Assembly: GCA_036346205.1 (NCBI GenBank)
Contig: JARFJB010000400.1
Location: 6,993,501 to 7,057,500, forward strand
Direction: 5' to 3'
Length of the DNA stretch: 64,000 nt
Source: Vesta saturnalis
Taxonomy: Eukaryota > Arthropoda > Insecta > Coleoptera > Lampyridae
The first letter of the stretch is position 1, and every line of letters starts with the position of its first letter. Positions 23,210-35,356 of the stretch are shown in pieces. The notes under the pieces were generated by a model, which worked only from the letters and a program-made list of their open reading frames with translations, made no database searches and was not told where the DNA came from. Made by a program: the position numbers and the translations under genes.

Positions 23210-25540
23210 GAAAGGTTAATCTGCGCATGCGTCAGCCATGACCAAAACTTGTACTATAGACCGTGGTTTTCCTTTTATTGGAAGTACGTGTGTTTTAAAC
23301 TTTATATAAATATCTTGGCACATAAAAAGGTTGATCTTTGCCTGTACCAACCATGCACAAATCCATTTTCTAATATCAAAAATTTTGGTTTTATTGGAAG
23401 TAGCTGTGGCTAAAACTTCATGTAAATAACTTAACAAATAAGAATGTTGAGCTACGAATATGACGCAAATCCAATTTTTAATAAAAGCATTAGTTTTACT
23501 GTTATTAGAAGTGCGTGTGGTTAAAATTTTATGTAAATACCTTAACATACAAAAAAGTTGACGTGTGCATGCGCAAACTAATTTTTATTACGGGCACCAA
23601 TTCATCTTATAATAATAAAATCTAACGGAGAACGGGAAGTTGACATGTTGTTTCTAATACGAATTATATAAAGAAATCTGAAGAAATTTTATATAAGTAC
23701 CTTAAATAAGAAACTTGGCCTACGCATGCGTAAACTCAATTTTTAGTACGAAAAATGTTCGTCTGTCCATCCCTCAAACTACTTTTGCTGGAAAGCTGTT
23801 TTGATCAGGAACTTGCACCAAAACATGCCATATTGTAATAGCTCGTGTACGACAAAATATCTCATTTCTAGCTCTCTCGGCCAAAAACTTATAGTTTAAA
23901 AATGACTCCAAAAAACGATTCTTTTTTTTACATTTGCTTTAATAATGTTATTAGAAACAGCATAAAACTACCGGTTTCCTGAATTAGATCTTATGGAAAT
24001 GAGTACCAACATTAAAAATTAGGTTGGTGCATGGTTTGCGCATGTGCAGAACAAATTTTTCCATATAATTCCTAGTAGACACGATGTATCAACTTCCCAC
24101 TTTCTGTTAGATTTTTATGTTTATAAGGCAAAGTAGTGCGACAAATACTTCTTATAGAAGCAAAACTAGTATTTATATTAAAGAATGGGCCGATTCATTT
24201 ATCCATGATGCTATGGTATTTATATAAATTTTTACCCGCTTAATAGCGCCTATATTACAAATTGGATTTCCGCACGTGCAGATTAACCTTTGTGTTTGCT
24301 AAGGTATTTATCTGAAAATTTAACCACAGACACTTCCAATAAATGCAATACTGCCGCTAATCTAAATAATTGGGTTTGGGCATGGTTACACATATCCACC
24401 TTTTCGTTTGTTAATGTATTTCTATATTTTATTTTAACAACAGGGCCTTAATAACCCCAAAAATAACGTGTATATTAAAAATTGGGTTTGTGCAGGATTT
24501 GCGAATTTGCAGATCAATTTTTTTATTTGTTACGGTGTTTATTCGGAATGGGCACTTCTGATAAATGCAAAACCAACGCTTACATTGAAAGTTGGGTTGG
24601 GGCATAATTTACGCATGGGGAGATCAATCTTCTTGTATCAAATTTTAATCACAAACGTTTTTAATAAAAACAAAATTAGCGCATATATTAAAAATTAGGT
24701 TTGAGCATGGTTTACACATTTGCAGATGACCTTTTCTATTTGTTAAGGTATTTCTATAAAATTTTAACCACATGGACTTTTAAGCAATGCCTAACTAGCG
24801 CCTATGTTACAAATTGGATTTGCGTATTTGCAGATTAAGTTTTTCATTTCCGAAGATATTTGTATGAAATTTTAACATGTACTTCTAATATAGGCGAAAG
24901 AAGTAGCTCTTATGTTAAAAAATGGGATTACGCCAAGATTTGCGCATGCGCAGATCAATATTTTTTATTTGAAACTGTATTTTATATGAAATGGTAACCA
25001 CAGGCACTTATTAATAAAAGCAAACCTAGCGTTTATATTAAAAATTGGGTTTGGGCATTGTTTAGAAATGCGCAGATCACCCTTCGTAAGATATTTATAA
25101 AATTTTGACTACTAGCACTTCTAAAAGTAAAATTAACGCTTACATTAAAAATTGGGTTAGGGCATGATTTACGCATGAGGACATCAACCTTGTTTGTTAA
25201 GGTGGTTAACTTTAACCAATCATTTTTAATGGAAGCAAAGCTAGGCAATATAGTAAAAATTGGATTTTATTAGGGCTTACGCGTGCGCGACCTGTCTTGT
25301 TTGTTAGGGTACTTCTAGTAAAAGCATAAGTGGTGCGTACTTATATTAAAAATTGGGTTTGCCCATTGGCAGATTAAGCTTTTATTCGACTTTTTACTTT
25401 ACATTCTTTCTAGAAATAACTTAGATTTGTTAGATTTTTATGATTATAAGGCAAATTAGTGCTACATATGCTTCTTATAAAAGCAACATTAGTATTTATA
25501 TTACAATTGAGCAGATTAGCTTTTCTACATTCTATGATAT
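23210..25540. repeat. Degenerate satellite, ~105-120 bp unit
   Basis: A unit built around AAAATTGGGTTTGGGCATGG, then a GCGCATGCGCAGATCAA-like word, then TTAAGGTATTT, TAAAATTTTAACCACA and CTTCTAATAAAAGC recurs about every 105-120 bp. Instances of the AGATCAA word lie near 24507, 24617, 24720, 24828, 24948 and 25071. From about 23210 to 23750 the units run in the opposite orientation. Units are strongly diverged. A further part lies beyond element K (26918-27095). Confidence 0.75.
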
Positions 25541-25695
25541 TTATACAGGGTTACTGGTAACTTATGCAGTTAACTGAAATGACATACTAGAGGGCTTCAA
25601 GAAGAACTTTTAATTATAAACTTTTATGAAAAACTCAAAGACAAAATAGTAACAGTAAGAGAAAAGGTTTATGAGAACCGCTGATAAGATCGTTT

Positions 25696-25840
25696 CTACA
25701 GTAGATATTCGAAATGTCTACCGCGCACTTCGACACATGTTTGTGCACGGCTAATCTAGTTTTGGGATAACTGTGGACAATGTAAACGTAGATCGTCTAC
25801 AGCAATGTTAATTCGTTCACGTACTCTGTAAAAGGGTGCA
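25696..25840 (-). pseudogene. Transposase C-terminal tail of element K
   Basis: The minus strand reads CVEVRGRHFEYLL followed by a stop at 25696-25698. This is the typical last line of these transposases (C-E-x-G-x-H-F-E-x-L). The upstream catalytic regions are lost or cut off by the PLE insertion. Confidence 0.7.
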
Positions 25841-25879
25841 GTATCAGGAATTGTTCACCTGGGAAACCTTTGGAAATAC

Positions 25880-26600
25880 ATAATAAAATACTTATCTTTT
25901 TTGGGATTTTTTAATGGTGTACTTTAAATTATACAATCTAAACGTTTCGATAACACTTACAGTTATCTTCGTCAGTAGTAATGTTTGTTAAAAATTGTTA
26001 AAGATGTAGTAAACAATTTTGTCAAATTTGAAAAATTCAAACATAAACATAAGCCTGCTATTAATATAAGAGTATGGGAAACATAAAGCCAACTATAAAA
26101 TTTTTAGTAAAGAATAACTAGGTCATAAAAATTAAATTTCATTAAACTGCCTAAAAGATGACAAACCAGAACACTCTCTACGACGAAAGCTAACAATGAA
26201 ATTTGTCAGCCAAAAAACACATTTAACAAAATTTAATCGAGTTATGATGTAAGTGTAAAGTTGTGAAAAACTTCAATTTGAAAATGATAGAAGCATTCAC
26301 AAATCCAAACATTACATCAAATAAAATAACCCAGTTAAATCTAACAAAGAGATATCTTTATCAATAATTGGAAGTGTTATTAACAATGAATAGCACAATG
26401 CAGAACGTTCTTTGTAATTTTTAATTTCAATTTAATTTCAACTACTTATGTTAAATTATAGTGCTGTGGTAATTTAACATATAATTGGTAAAGCATTTGT
26501 TTCAAGGTCTAGGAAAAACACAGCAAAAAACCTAGACATACCAATATATAATTTAACATAAGTAGTTGAAATTAAATTGTCACAATACTGTTCAATGGTA
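25880..26600 (-). mobile_element. Penelope-like element, non-coding end (copy B)
   Basis: The sequence shares its edge (AAAATACTTATCTTTTTTGG), its interior (CAAACATAAACATAAGCCTG; CAGAACACTCTCTACGAC) and its GTCTAGGAAAAACACAGC block with the copies at 44650-45240 and, inverted, 55290-55980. It contains the hairpin at 25945-25975 on the minus strand. No RT or endonuclease sequence remains. It lies inside element K, so it inserted after K. Confidence 0.75.
25945..25975 (-). other. PLE hammerhead-like hairpin (copy B)
   Basis: Minus strand: CTGACGA, A, a perfect 6-bp stem GATAAC/GTTATC with loop TGTAAGT, then GAAA and CGTTTAGATTGTA. The core matches CUGANGA...GAAA. Flanking stems I and III are not obvious within 40 nt, so ribozyme activity is an inference only. 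Confidence 0.5.
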
Positions 26601-26917
26601 TAATGATATCTTTCTATTCTAATGTTGCGAAATTCAAAATTTGTTTACTTACAGTAGGAGGACATGTCACTCACTTGATAGGTGTCAACAAAGCAACAAT
26701 CGATATGACATTGACATGTCAGATTGTAACACATCAAACAATCGGTGATTCCAATCAAGCACTCTGATTTATCGAAAAATTGTATCTTTTAATTAAAATT
26801 GTGAACTAGTACCAGTGGTTTTCCACAAGTGGGCAATCATTTTTAAAATACTGTAGTTTAGTTATTATTGGGTTTCGCCTGTTGGTTTACTAAGAAAAAT
26901 TGTAACCAGTCACCCTG

Positions 26918-27095
26918 TATAAAATGTTAACCACATGCACTGCTAAGAAGCAAACAAAACTAGGGCATATATTACAAATTAGGTTTGCTTTACGCATGTG
27001 CAAATCAACCTTTTTGTTTATTTAATTCACATTAAAAGCAAAATTAGCCCTTATTAAACAATTTTGTAAGGTTATGGTTTAGACATGCACAGATG
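26918..27095. repeat. Satellite continuation right of element K
   Basis: AAAATGTTAACCACATGCAC, GCATATATTACAAATTAGGT and ACGCATGTGCAAATCAACC continue the 23210-25540 unit after the transposon insertion. Confidence 0.7.
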
Positions 27096-29998
27096 GTTAA
27101 AAGTTACAAAAAATAACTGAAATTAATAATTGTCAATTTGTAAAAAATTTCATAATTTAAAATTTAAGGGGCTTGTTGAAGGCTCCGAATTAAGGAATAA
27201 ACCGTAAGCAATTAGATAGTAAAACGGTTTTATATAAATTGTGTATTAATATTTTATGTAGGCATTCGGGCTCATCAGAAATTGTTTTTTAGTTGTTTGG
27301 GTACTTTTTTAGTTGTTTGGGTACTTTTAGAAACTTCATTGTTTATGTCGTCATAATGAATTTGTTTATACATATTTTAAATAAATGAGAATTATTCAAT
27401 TTAATTTAATTAAATTTTCAAAACGATATAAGTAAAAAAAAATTTTGCCATTTATGTAAAGATTGCCGATGCACATTTGCATTTGCGTTTTAACGTGCAG
27501 TGTAGGTTTTATTTCATCACCCGCGAGGTTATACACAACAAATTTTCTTTCCGTCTTCGTCAAATAATATGTGTAAAAACGACAAAGTTATATGTTCTAC
27601 CGTAGTGGTTGAATAAAAGGCTAATCATAATTTCAACTATAGTTAAATTTCATCACGTTAACAAGGTAACGTTACGATCATAATGATGCAATGTTTTAAT
27701 TTGAATGATACCACAGCCGGTGATAACACAATCTTAAAAGCACATGACGTGGTCGAAACGCTAAGGCGTCGCTTTTACTTCCATCCAAGACAACAGCAGA
27801 GCCCGAAGTGTGTGCTTGGTACCCAACTAATAAAAACTTAGCCCCAAACGGTGCGAAAAATGATGTTGCATAGATATGTAAGTGCACCTAATATCTGCAA
27901 TACGCGAAACACTAACTTGTTTACATTACTATCAAACAACGGAAACCACTCCTATTTACAGTGCTTCGGCTACCTAAAATTTATTACGTTAGGGTACTAC
28001 ATCGTATCAGTATCAAATTTGGATCTAGATGACCTAAAGGACGCAAAGCAAACTGGCCGATTTTTCTATCAGCGTGAGTTTCCACGAGAATCTTCTTTTC
28101 AGCGGTAGCTACGACAAGAAGTGAATTATAAAAATTAAAAATTTCCTAACGAATAACTTTATACGAACGCCGTTACTACAGACTTTAGATAACGGCTTTA
28201 CACCGAACAGAACAAATTTTCATCGTCAACTTAAGGAAACTGAATCAACTTGAGCAGGCACTATTAAAAGAAACTAATACGAGAACGTCACACCATAATT
28301 ATTACACAAAGTGTTACTCAATTAATTTTACCAAAATAATTGCAACGACGTTTACAAAAAAAACCGTGCAAATACAATTATGTTGGATATCAATTAAGAA
28401 TAATTTCTCAAAATCCGGTATTATGTAATAATCGTGTCTAATTGCACAGGTGTAACTAAATTACACCTTTACGAATGAGTACCACGCGCACGTGACAGTA
28501 CTGTTCGACAAAATGTATCGGGCAGGTCATTAAATGATACTAGGGAAAATTCGTCTCGCATATTACTTATGGTTACGTAATTATATGACACATTAGCAAT
28601 TTGCACATGTACAGGTTAATTCGGTGTCAGAGTTGGGAAAACAAATTAAAGTACATAAGACCCCTTGTCTATTAGTTACGTTAATACAGATTTTACTCTA
28701 CCAGCGGCTTAGCTCAAATGTCAGAGAGTGGGTGGTTTGAAGGTTACCTCTCGGATACACATTAAAATTACTTAATAAAAACTAGCTACTTATTTTCCAC
28801 CTTCTGATATACAAAGTCAAATTGGTTTTGTAACCTCTTATATTCACTATTTATTTTCCAATACTAAACATTTATTATCTCAACTTATGGCTACTAATAA
28901 CAACATATGTACACTTAAGATGTTCCCACTTCCATTTAATGGGCGGCGGACAGTGGACAAGGGAAAACCACGATTGGCATTGGCTGTATCGCTCATGGAT
29001 CGACTGCGAGCGGCTATTCTGCTTTTGTTAACTGTACGAAAATATAATCGATGTTTAAGTTTTAAAGTGAACTTTGTTTGCTTTACTGGGAGTTTTACGC
29101 ATGCGTTTTAGGTGGATTATTAATTTGATTTTAATTATTACAGGAATAGCAGTAGCTGATAGAGATAAGAGATAATTAAAGGATTACTTTAATTGAAATA
29201 CGGAGGTTGGTGGACTACCACGGATCGCGGTTATAGAAATAGATATGTTGATTTCTCTCACCGTATGGTTGGTGGTGGTTGAAATGGTGGTTTTAATTAT
29301 TCTGTTCCGCCTTGGCGGAACGTTATCAGGCTCTAAGCCAGCAAGATAGAAATACGGAAATTAATTAATTTGAGACTAAATTAGACAACAGGAAATTTTG
29401 TTGTGAATAAAGCCTATTGGGTTTACTTTCGGGATATTGGGGTTTTGTATGTAACTTCTCACCAGGAAACTTACGGAAGCGGGTTTCGGAACTGGATCAA
29501 CTTCTTACACACCATTTCGCCAAGCACGTTTATTCTGTCTTGTAGGTGTGTTGGTGTTTGTAACTGAATTCATTAGTAAAGTAACGGCAAGCTTCCCGTC
29601 CTATTAGCTACTTCGTGTGTTTGTGTGGGTATAATGAAGTCACCTAGAGAACGGGGGCAATCATTCCATCCTTCTAGGCATTTTCGTGTATACGTGGGTG
29701 TCTTGGCGAATAAGACTTACGTCCCATCCGGCTAACGTCGGGAGTGGATTCGGTCACTATTGGAGATGCACAAGGTGTGAGAATTGGGCTCAAGGGGAAA
29801 AATAAATGAATGAATCGGAAAAACGGTGGACATCAACTCGGGGATAAAATAAAGTCTAATCTGCTATCAGGGATCAAACTTGAGTTGGGATGAAGAATCT
29901 GATTGTTGGTAAAACGGAAAAGCAAAGCAACATGTTTCATTCGGGCTGCTCGAGCTTTCCACGCTCCTTCAGCCACAGCAATGAATTCCCAGCATACA
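27096..29998. other. Non-coding stretch, no gene recognised
   Basis: No protein family was recognised. A 19-bp tandem duplication (TTTAGTTGTTTGGGTACTT) occurs near 27290-27330. The 28700-29960 part is less AT-rich and contains short frames such as 28887-29111, but no exon matching fry or any retroelement domain was found. Confidence 0.4.
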
Positions 29999-30111
29999 TA
30001 CAGGGTGTCTGTGTATTACACCGACAACGCTTAACTGTAGATTCAGGGGATAAAATAAAGATGATTTAGCGAAAAGAATAGTTTAGTAAATAGCCTTTAC
30101 TTTTCGACATA

Positions 30112-31836
30112 CAGGGTGATTCGCGAGGAAGTGGCAATATTTTAAAGGTATGTCGAGGAAGCCAAAATAAGTAAAATAAACTCATATGTTTAAGTCCGAT
30201 TTTCATTTGTTTCAGGGATAATTGACTTTTTCTTAAAATGTCAAATCTCATCAATTTTTTGCCTATTACGAAGTACGTTGATGTATTGACCTTATGCACG
30301 TAATTCTGAGAGCGAAATCCAGAAAGGAAACTTTTAAAATAATTATTGCCCTTTTAGTAACTTTAAATTTGGCGGCTAATAAATTCTCACCAAGAACGTT
30401 CTCACTATCGCCAATATTTGCAAAATTCCCTAACAGGGTATTTATTTTTAAGAGTTGATTTTCTGGATTACGCAACCAGAACTTATGTGTAATTAGGTGA
30501 AAGTAGGCAACTGAAATGAAAACTGACAGTTAGTTGTTAAAGTGACAGTTGTTCAACATTAGTTTTATGAAGTTGTAAAATGCCCCACAAATTTAGTCAT
30601 AAAGAATATGCCGATATGATATTTGTTTATGGGTTCTGTAATGGTAGTAATGTTCGTGCAGTGGAGGAGTATCGACGTCGTTTTCCGAATCGAAGAGTTC
30701 ATAACAAGCGAGTATTTCAAACTGTTTTTACACATGCCGGCGAAACTGGGACATTTCCAAGTGCAAGTATTGTTTCTGAAAGAGAACACGGAATCGCTGT
30801 TGGACTTGAAGAAGATATTCTGGATGTGGTAGACGAAAATCCAGAGATAAGTACAAGGCGCATCGCAATCCAATTTGAAATACCACAAACAATGGCTTGG
30901 AAAACACTTAAGCAACAAGGTTTGAACGCTTATCATTTGCAAAAGTACAAAATCTCCACGAAGGCGATTATCCTTTAAGGCTACAATTTTGTCATTGGAT
31001 TCGGGAAAAACGAAGATTGTGTAAAGACATTTTGTGGTCGGATGAAGCTCAATTTACGCGAGATGGAATTAACAATTGCCACAATAATCATCGATGGTCG
31101 GACGAAAATCCCCATGCTACGATAGAACACAATTTCCAACATCGATTTAGCATTAACGTTTGGTGCGGTATTCTAAATGATCAATTAATCGGTCCTTTCG
31201 TATTAGATGCGCGCCTTACTGGACAAGGATATTTACGTTTTTAGAAGACCATTTAGAAGAAATATTGGACGAAGCACCTTTAAATATTCGACAACGAATT
31301 ATCTTCCAACATGATGGAGCGCCTCCTCACTATGCAAATAATGTACGAAATTTTCTGAATACCACTTTCGGCGATCTTTGGATTGGCAGAGGCGGTCCGC
31401 TTCCTTGGCCACCGAGATCACCGGATCTCACTCCCTCGATTTTTGCCTTTGGGGATGGATGAAGTCGTTAGTTTATGCTACCAAAGTGGAAACGAGGGAA
31501 GCGTTACTAGATCGCATTCTTAATGCAGCAGCTATCATTAGAGCGAACAATCGTTCATTGAAACTCGCTACTAGTGCAGTTTATAAACGCGCAAATAAGT
31601 GTATCCAAGTGGGCGGTGGTGTTTTCGAAAATTTTTCGTAAATTAATGCTTCGAACATTTTTCGTAAATTAATGCTATTTTGTTTATTTTGTAATTGATT
31701 TTGTAATAAATTTTGTTTGCTTTTAAATATCTCTGAAACAAATGAAAATCGGACTTGAACATATGAGTTTATTTTACTTATTTTGGCTTCCTCGACATAT
31801 TTTTAAAATATTGCCACTTCCTCGCGAATCACCCTG
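30112..31836 (+). mobile_element. Tc1/mariner-type transposon G, nested in H
   Basis: TIRs of about 110 bp begin CAGGGTGATTCGCGAGGAAG on both sides, with TA at 30110-30111 and 31837-31838. It sits in the left TIR of H. The undisturbed right TIR of H (CGAGATATAAGCG on the complementary strand) shows the empty site, which matches CGACATA plus TAAGCG here after removing G and one TA. It therefore inserted after H. Confidence 0.95.
30580..31641 (+). pseudogene. Transposase of element G, nearly intact
   Basis: It starts MPHKFSHKEYADMIFVYGFC. The HTH region is followed by EYRRRFPNRRVHNKRVFQTV and a second helix region (EILDVVDENPEISTRR-like). The first catalytic Asp is in ILWSDEAQFTRDGINN, with RWSDENPH after it. 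The second is in FQHDGAPPHYANNVRNFL. The third region is WPPRSPDLT, then LDFCLWGWMKSL after a frameshift. It ends GGVFENFS with a stop at 31639-31641. Visible breaks are near 30978, 31242 and 31430. This is the youngest-looking transposase here. Confidence 0.92.
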
Positions 31837-32517
31837 TATAAGCGATCAAAGTTACCATAAAATAATGGTTTTTTGCTAATCATTTTGCAACGACGTAATC
31901 AAAATTTAATATTATTTGGTACAGTTTCTTACTCGGTTAAGCTGCTTCTTTTAGCAAAATATGGCCGACTTTAGGCATGACCTCCTAGATTTTTACGTCT
32001 ATGACGTCATAGTATTATTCAGAACTTTTCCTATCGACACAATCATAACAATTGAAAGCTGCCATTTAATAGAATATGACTTTTTCAAGAGAAAAGCCTC
32101 TTTACAAATTTTCGCTCAAGTTGGCCATTTTTAAGAAAAAAACTTTTTTGTGAAACCCTGCAAATCGTTACATCGGAATATCTATAGTAGAGCAGAATTC
32201 CCATTTTAATTAAAAAAATTGCTAAATTTTGGTAGATTTGTCGCTGAGAATAATCATTTTAAAATTTTGTTGTTGAATAATACTTTCATCAAACAAAAGA
32301 TCTAGTGTGTATTTAATTAAATGCTCGTCTTTGTAAAGAATGTATACGATCACGCATTTTTTTAAAATCAAAATCGGAGGTGGCTTTCCTCATGTGATAT
32401 CTAATGTTTTGCCTAATATTGTCAGTTTTGTTTTGTTACTACAAGAACACATACGGAACGTTTCACGTTAAAATTTAGTTTTCCTTTTTTCGAATAATCT
32501 AGTTAATATTCGTAAAA

Positions 32518-33585
32518 ATGGAATATTCTTTTAACGAACTCACCGATATGCATTTATTATTAGGACAGTGTAGAATAAATTGTCGCGCAGCAGCACGAAT
32601 GTAGGGAGAAAGATTTCCAAACAGACGTATTCCGCATCATTCCACCTTTTGCTGCAGTAGATAGACGGCTAAGGAAATTTGGGACATTGAAGAAATCCAC
32701 TGCAGATGTAGGTCGCCCTCGGCAAGTTCACGTTGAAATGGAAGAAGCAATCCTAAGTGTTCCTGAGTGCTGTTAAAAAAAATCCAAGAGAAATCTTGAG
32801 AAGTCTAGCAAAACTATTTGACACACCAAAGGATATTGTTCACCGAACCGGCCTTATCATCTTAGACGTGTCCAAGAATTCCAAGATGGGGATCCTGCGT
32901 TACGCGTAGAATTTTGCGAATGGATTATGAATGGTTTTATTGGCGATAATAGGTTTTTTGATAAAAAAATTTTTACAGATGAATCGTGCTTTACACGAAA
33001 TGGAATGTTCAACTTTCATAATGTTCACGAATGGAGTGATGAAAATCCTAGTATAGTTCCACCAAATTCCTTTCAACGCCAGTTTACTATTAGTGGGCTG
33101 GAATCGTTGGAGATTTTTTAGTGGGCCCTGTGGTTCTGCCATAAAGATTAAATCGTCAGTCTTATTTAGAATTTATCCGAGACGAAGTGCCAGCATTACT
33201 TGAGAATGTACCGTTGGAGTTACGCCGCCATCTAATTTTTATGCATGATGGAGCACCGCCACATTTTGCCCTCCCTGGACCAGAATGCTTGCATGCTACA
33301 TATCGTGATAGGTGGATCAGTAGGGGAGCTGATGCACCAATAAAGTGGCCACTCAGGTCTCCTGACCTCACCGCAATGGACTTGTATCTGTAGTGAGTTT
33401 TGAAAGAAAAAGTTTACGTCAATCCTGTTCGAGACCGCGACGATTTATGGCAAAGAATAGTAGCTGCTTCAGAAGAAATTCGGAAAAATCCTGCGATACT
33501 ACGTACTGTTCGCACAAGTTTGTTACGACGAGCTGAGGCTTGTATACGTTGCGAGGGTAAACATTTCGAACATTTGTTAAAATAA
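32518..33585 (+). pseudogene. Transposase of element H
   Basis: It starts MEYSFNELTDMHLLLGQCR with an HTH region containing a stop (AAARM then stop) and GERFPNRRIPHHSTF. The first catalytic region is FTDESCFTRNGMFNFHNVHE and WSDENP. The second is LIFMHDGAPPHFALPGPECL. The WP.RSPDLTAMDLYL block holds the third carboxylate region and is followed by a stop. A further frame reads KEKVYVNPVRDRDDLWQRIV and ends GKHFEHLLK with a stop at 33583-33585. Several frameshifts and stops are present. Confidence 0.9.
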
Positions 33586-34296
33586 AGATTTATTTTTTTA
33601 CTATTATGTAGGACAGTTGTTCTTAATTACAAACTTTGATTTTAAGCCACATGTACTATCTACCGTAAGTTTCGTCAGCTGTACTAATAAAATAAAAGTT
33701 AAAACCTTTATGTATTAACTACTACAGTGGTTTTTAGCCTTTTTGCAATGCTACTTCAGATTTTTACGGCAAACTTACCAAAATTTAACAATTTTTTTTA
33801 TTAAAAATAGGAATTCTGCCGAAATAACGAAACATTGCTCTAATGGCCATTCCGACTTAATGATTTGCAGGGTTTCACAAATTCAATATTTTGCTTAAAA
33901 ATGGCCAACTTTAGCGAAAATTTGCAAGGGGTTTTCTCTTGAAAAATTAATGTTCTATTAAATAGCAGCTTTCAGTTGTTATTATTGTGTCGATAGAAAA
34001 AGTTCTGAATGATACTATGACGTCATAGTCGTAAAAATCTAGCAGGCCATGACCTAAAGTCGACCATATTTTGCTAAAAGGAGCAGCTTAACCGAGTAAG
34101 AAACTGTACCAAATTTTATTGTTTCATTACGTTGTTGCAAAATGGTTAGCAAAAAAAACCATAATTTTATGGTAACTTTGATCGCTTATATCTCGAAAAG
34201 TGAAACTTTTTACTAAACTTTTTTTCGCTAAATCGTTTTTATTTTATCCCCTGAATCTACAGTTAACCGTTGTCGGTGTAAGACACAGACACCCTG

Positions 34297-35356
34297 TATA
34301 TTTATTACGCACATATTCATGGTGCGAATGAGGATGGGTGCAGTCAGTAACGGGTTATAAGGAATGGAGTTTAAGGTTCTGAGGGGCAATATACTACCTC
34401 AGCATATGCCTAAATAGCCTCATATAAGGTAAACGGTAACGGCGATCGAAACCATCACCTCCAGAATGCTAAGCAGCGTAAATCGCGGTGTTATACAAAT
34501 TCACTGGTGGGAGTCGGTGGCTACCGTCTAGGCGTAAACCTCTTTGGTGGTAAACTAATGGAGAGCTCTGTTGCAGAAAGCTTTTGACCGTTTTTATTTA
34601 CATTAGTTATGGATTATTTCTGGTCGGTACAATTAAAACATTAATTCTTAAATAATTAATTTCAGTTTTATACATAAAGGATTTCAATTCTTTTTTAGTG
34701 CAAATGTCGAAGTCGGTAGAAATTAAATTAAAATGTCAGCAAATCAAACTAAACACAAATTACAGAAATTGATTATTGATTATAATACCGCCAGTTAGAC
34801 TTTTTGGATTAGACGGTAGATCTGTCAAGGTGAAACAATAACAGCGAATTGGAGAGAAGCAGTTTCAGAAAACCTTGTTTGCGTTTACAAAGACGAAGAC
34901 AACAAAAGTTTAATGGTGCTAAATCTAAATGCATACACTTCAGTTGATGTGTCTCACATAATTTTGTACGTGTATTACCAGCTCATTTATTGTTATTATT
35001 CCCCCCCCCCCCCGCTGGAAGAATTGTTATAGTTTTAATCAATATTTTGAATATTTTTCTATGACTATTCTTTTCCATACAATAAATTAATAAAGTAGGT
35101 GACTTTAAACTAACCAATGTAAGAAATGGAAATTTAGGGAACGTATAAAGACTCAGTGTGTTAATAAAGTTGAGTTATATTTTAACCTATACATATAATA
35201 ATGAAATTCCCATTTTATTACATAGTATGCACAATGTAATTTCCATTCTGTATAATTTATTTTTGTAATGTTAGTGTTAATTATTTGTTCATGTTGATTA
35301 CTCAATATTTAACCAACGAAATTTTATTTATTTTTACAATTTTGAAATTGTTTCAG
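34297..35356. other. Non-coding DNA before fry exon, with poly(C) tract
   Basis: No known protein was recognised. A frame around 34830-34960 reads NWREAVSENLVCVYKDEDNK, which may be a decayed protein fragment of unknown type. C13 lies at 35001-35013. The last bases, GAAATTGTTTCAG (35344-35356), form a good polypyrimidine tract and 3' splice site for the exon at 35357. Confidence 0.5.

Larger units (their letters stand above)
25546..26917 (-). mobile_element. Tc1/mariner-type transposon K, inserted in the satellite
   Basis: The left end CAGGGTTACTGGTAAC and the right end, read inward, CAGGGTGACTGGTTAC are inverted repeats flanked by TA (25544-25545 and 26918-26919). Satellite units lie directly on both sides, so the insertion point is clear. 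The interior holds a short transposase tail on the minus strand and a PLE end inserted at about 25880-26600. Confidence 0.85.
30001..34296 (+). mobile_element. Tc1/mariner-type transposon H (contains nested G)
   Basis: The ends are inverted, CAGGGTGTCTGTGT on both sides, with flanking TA at 29999-30000 and 34297-34298. The long TIRs total about 530 bp: the right arm is 33765-34296. The left arm is split by element G into 30001-30111 and 31837 to about 32250. Without G and one TA copy the element is about 2.57 kb. TIR blocks include TATGACGTCATAGTA and AAGAAACTGTACCAAAT. Confidence 0.92.

Noticed and set aside
23210..25540. Possible CRISPR-like array of regularly spaced words
   Set aside because: Repeats and spacers are not distinct, the whole unit repeats with heavy divergence, and the genome is eukaryotic with spliced genes.
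28887..29111. Possible small gene or upstream fry exon
   Set aside because: No conserved block, no convincing splice signals, and no repeat of known type. Treated as non-coding.
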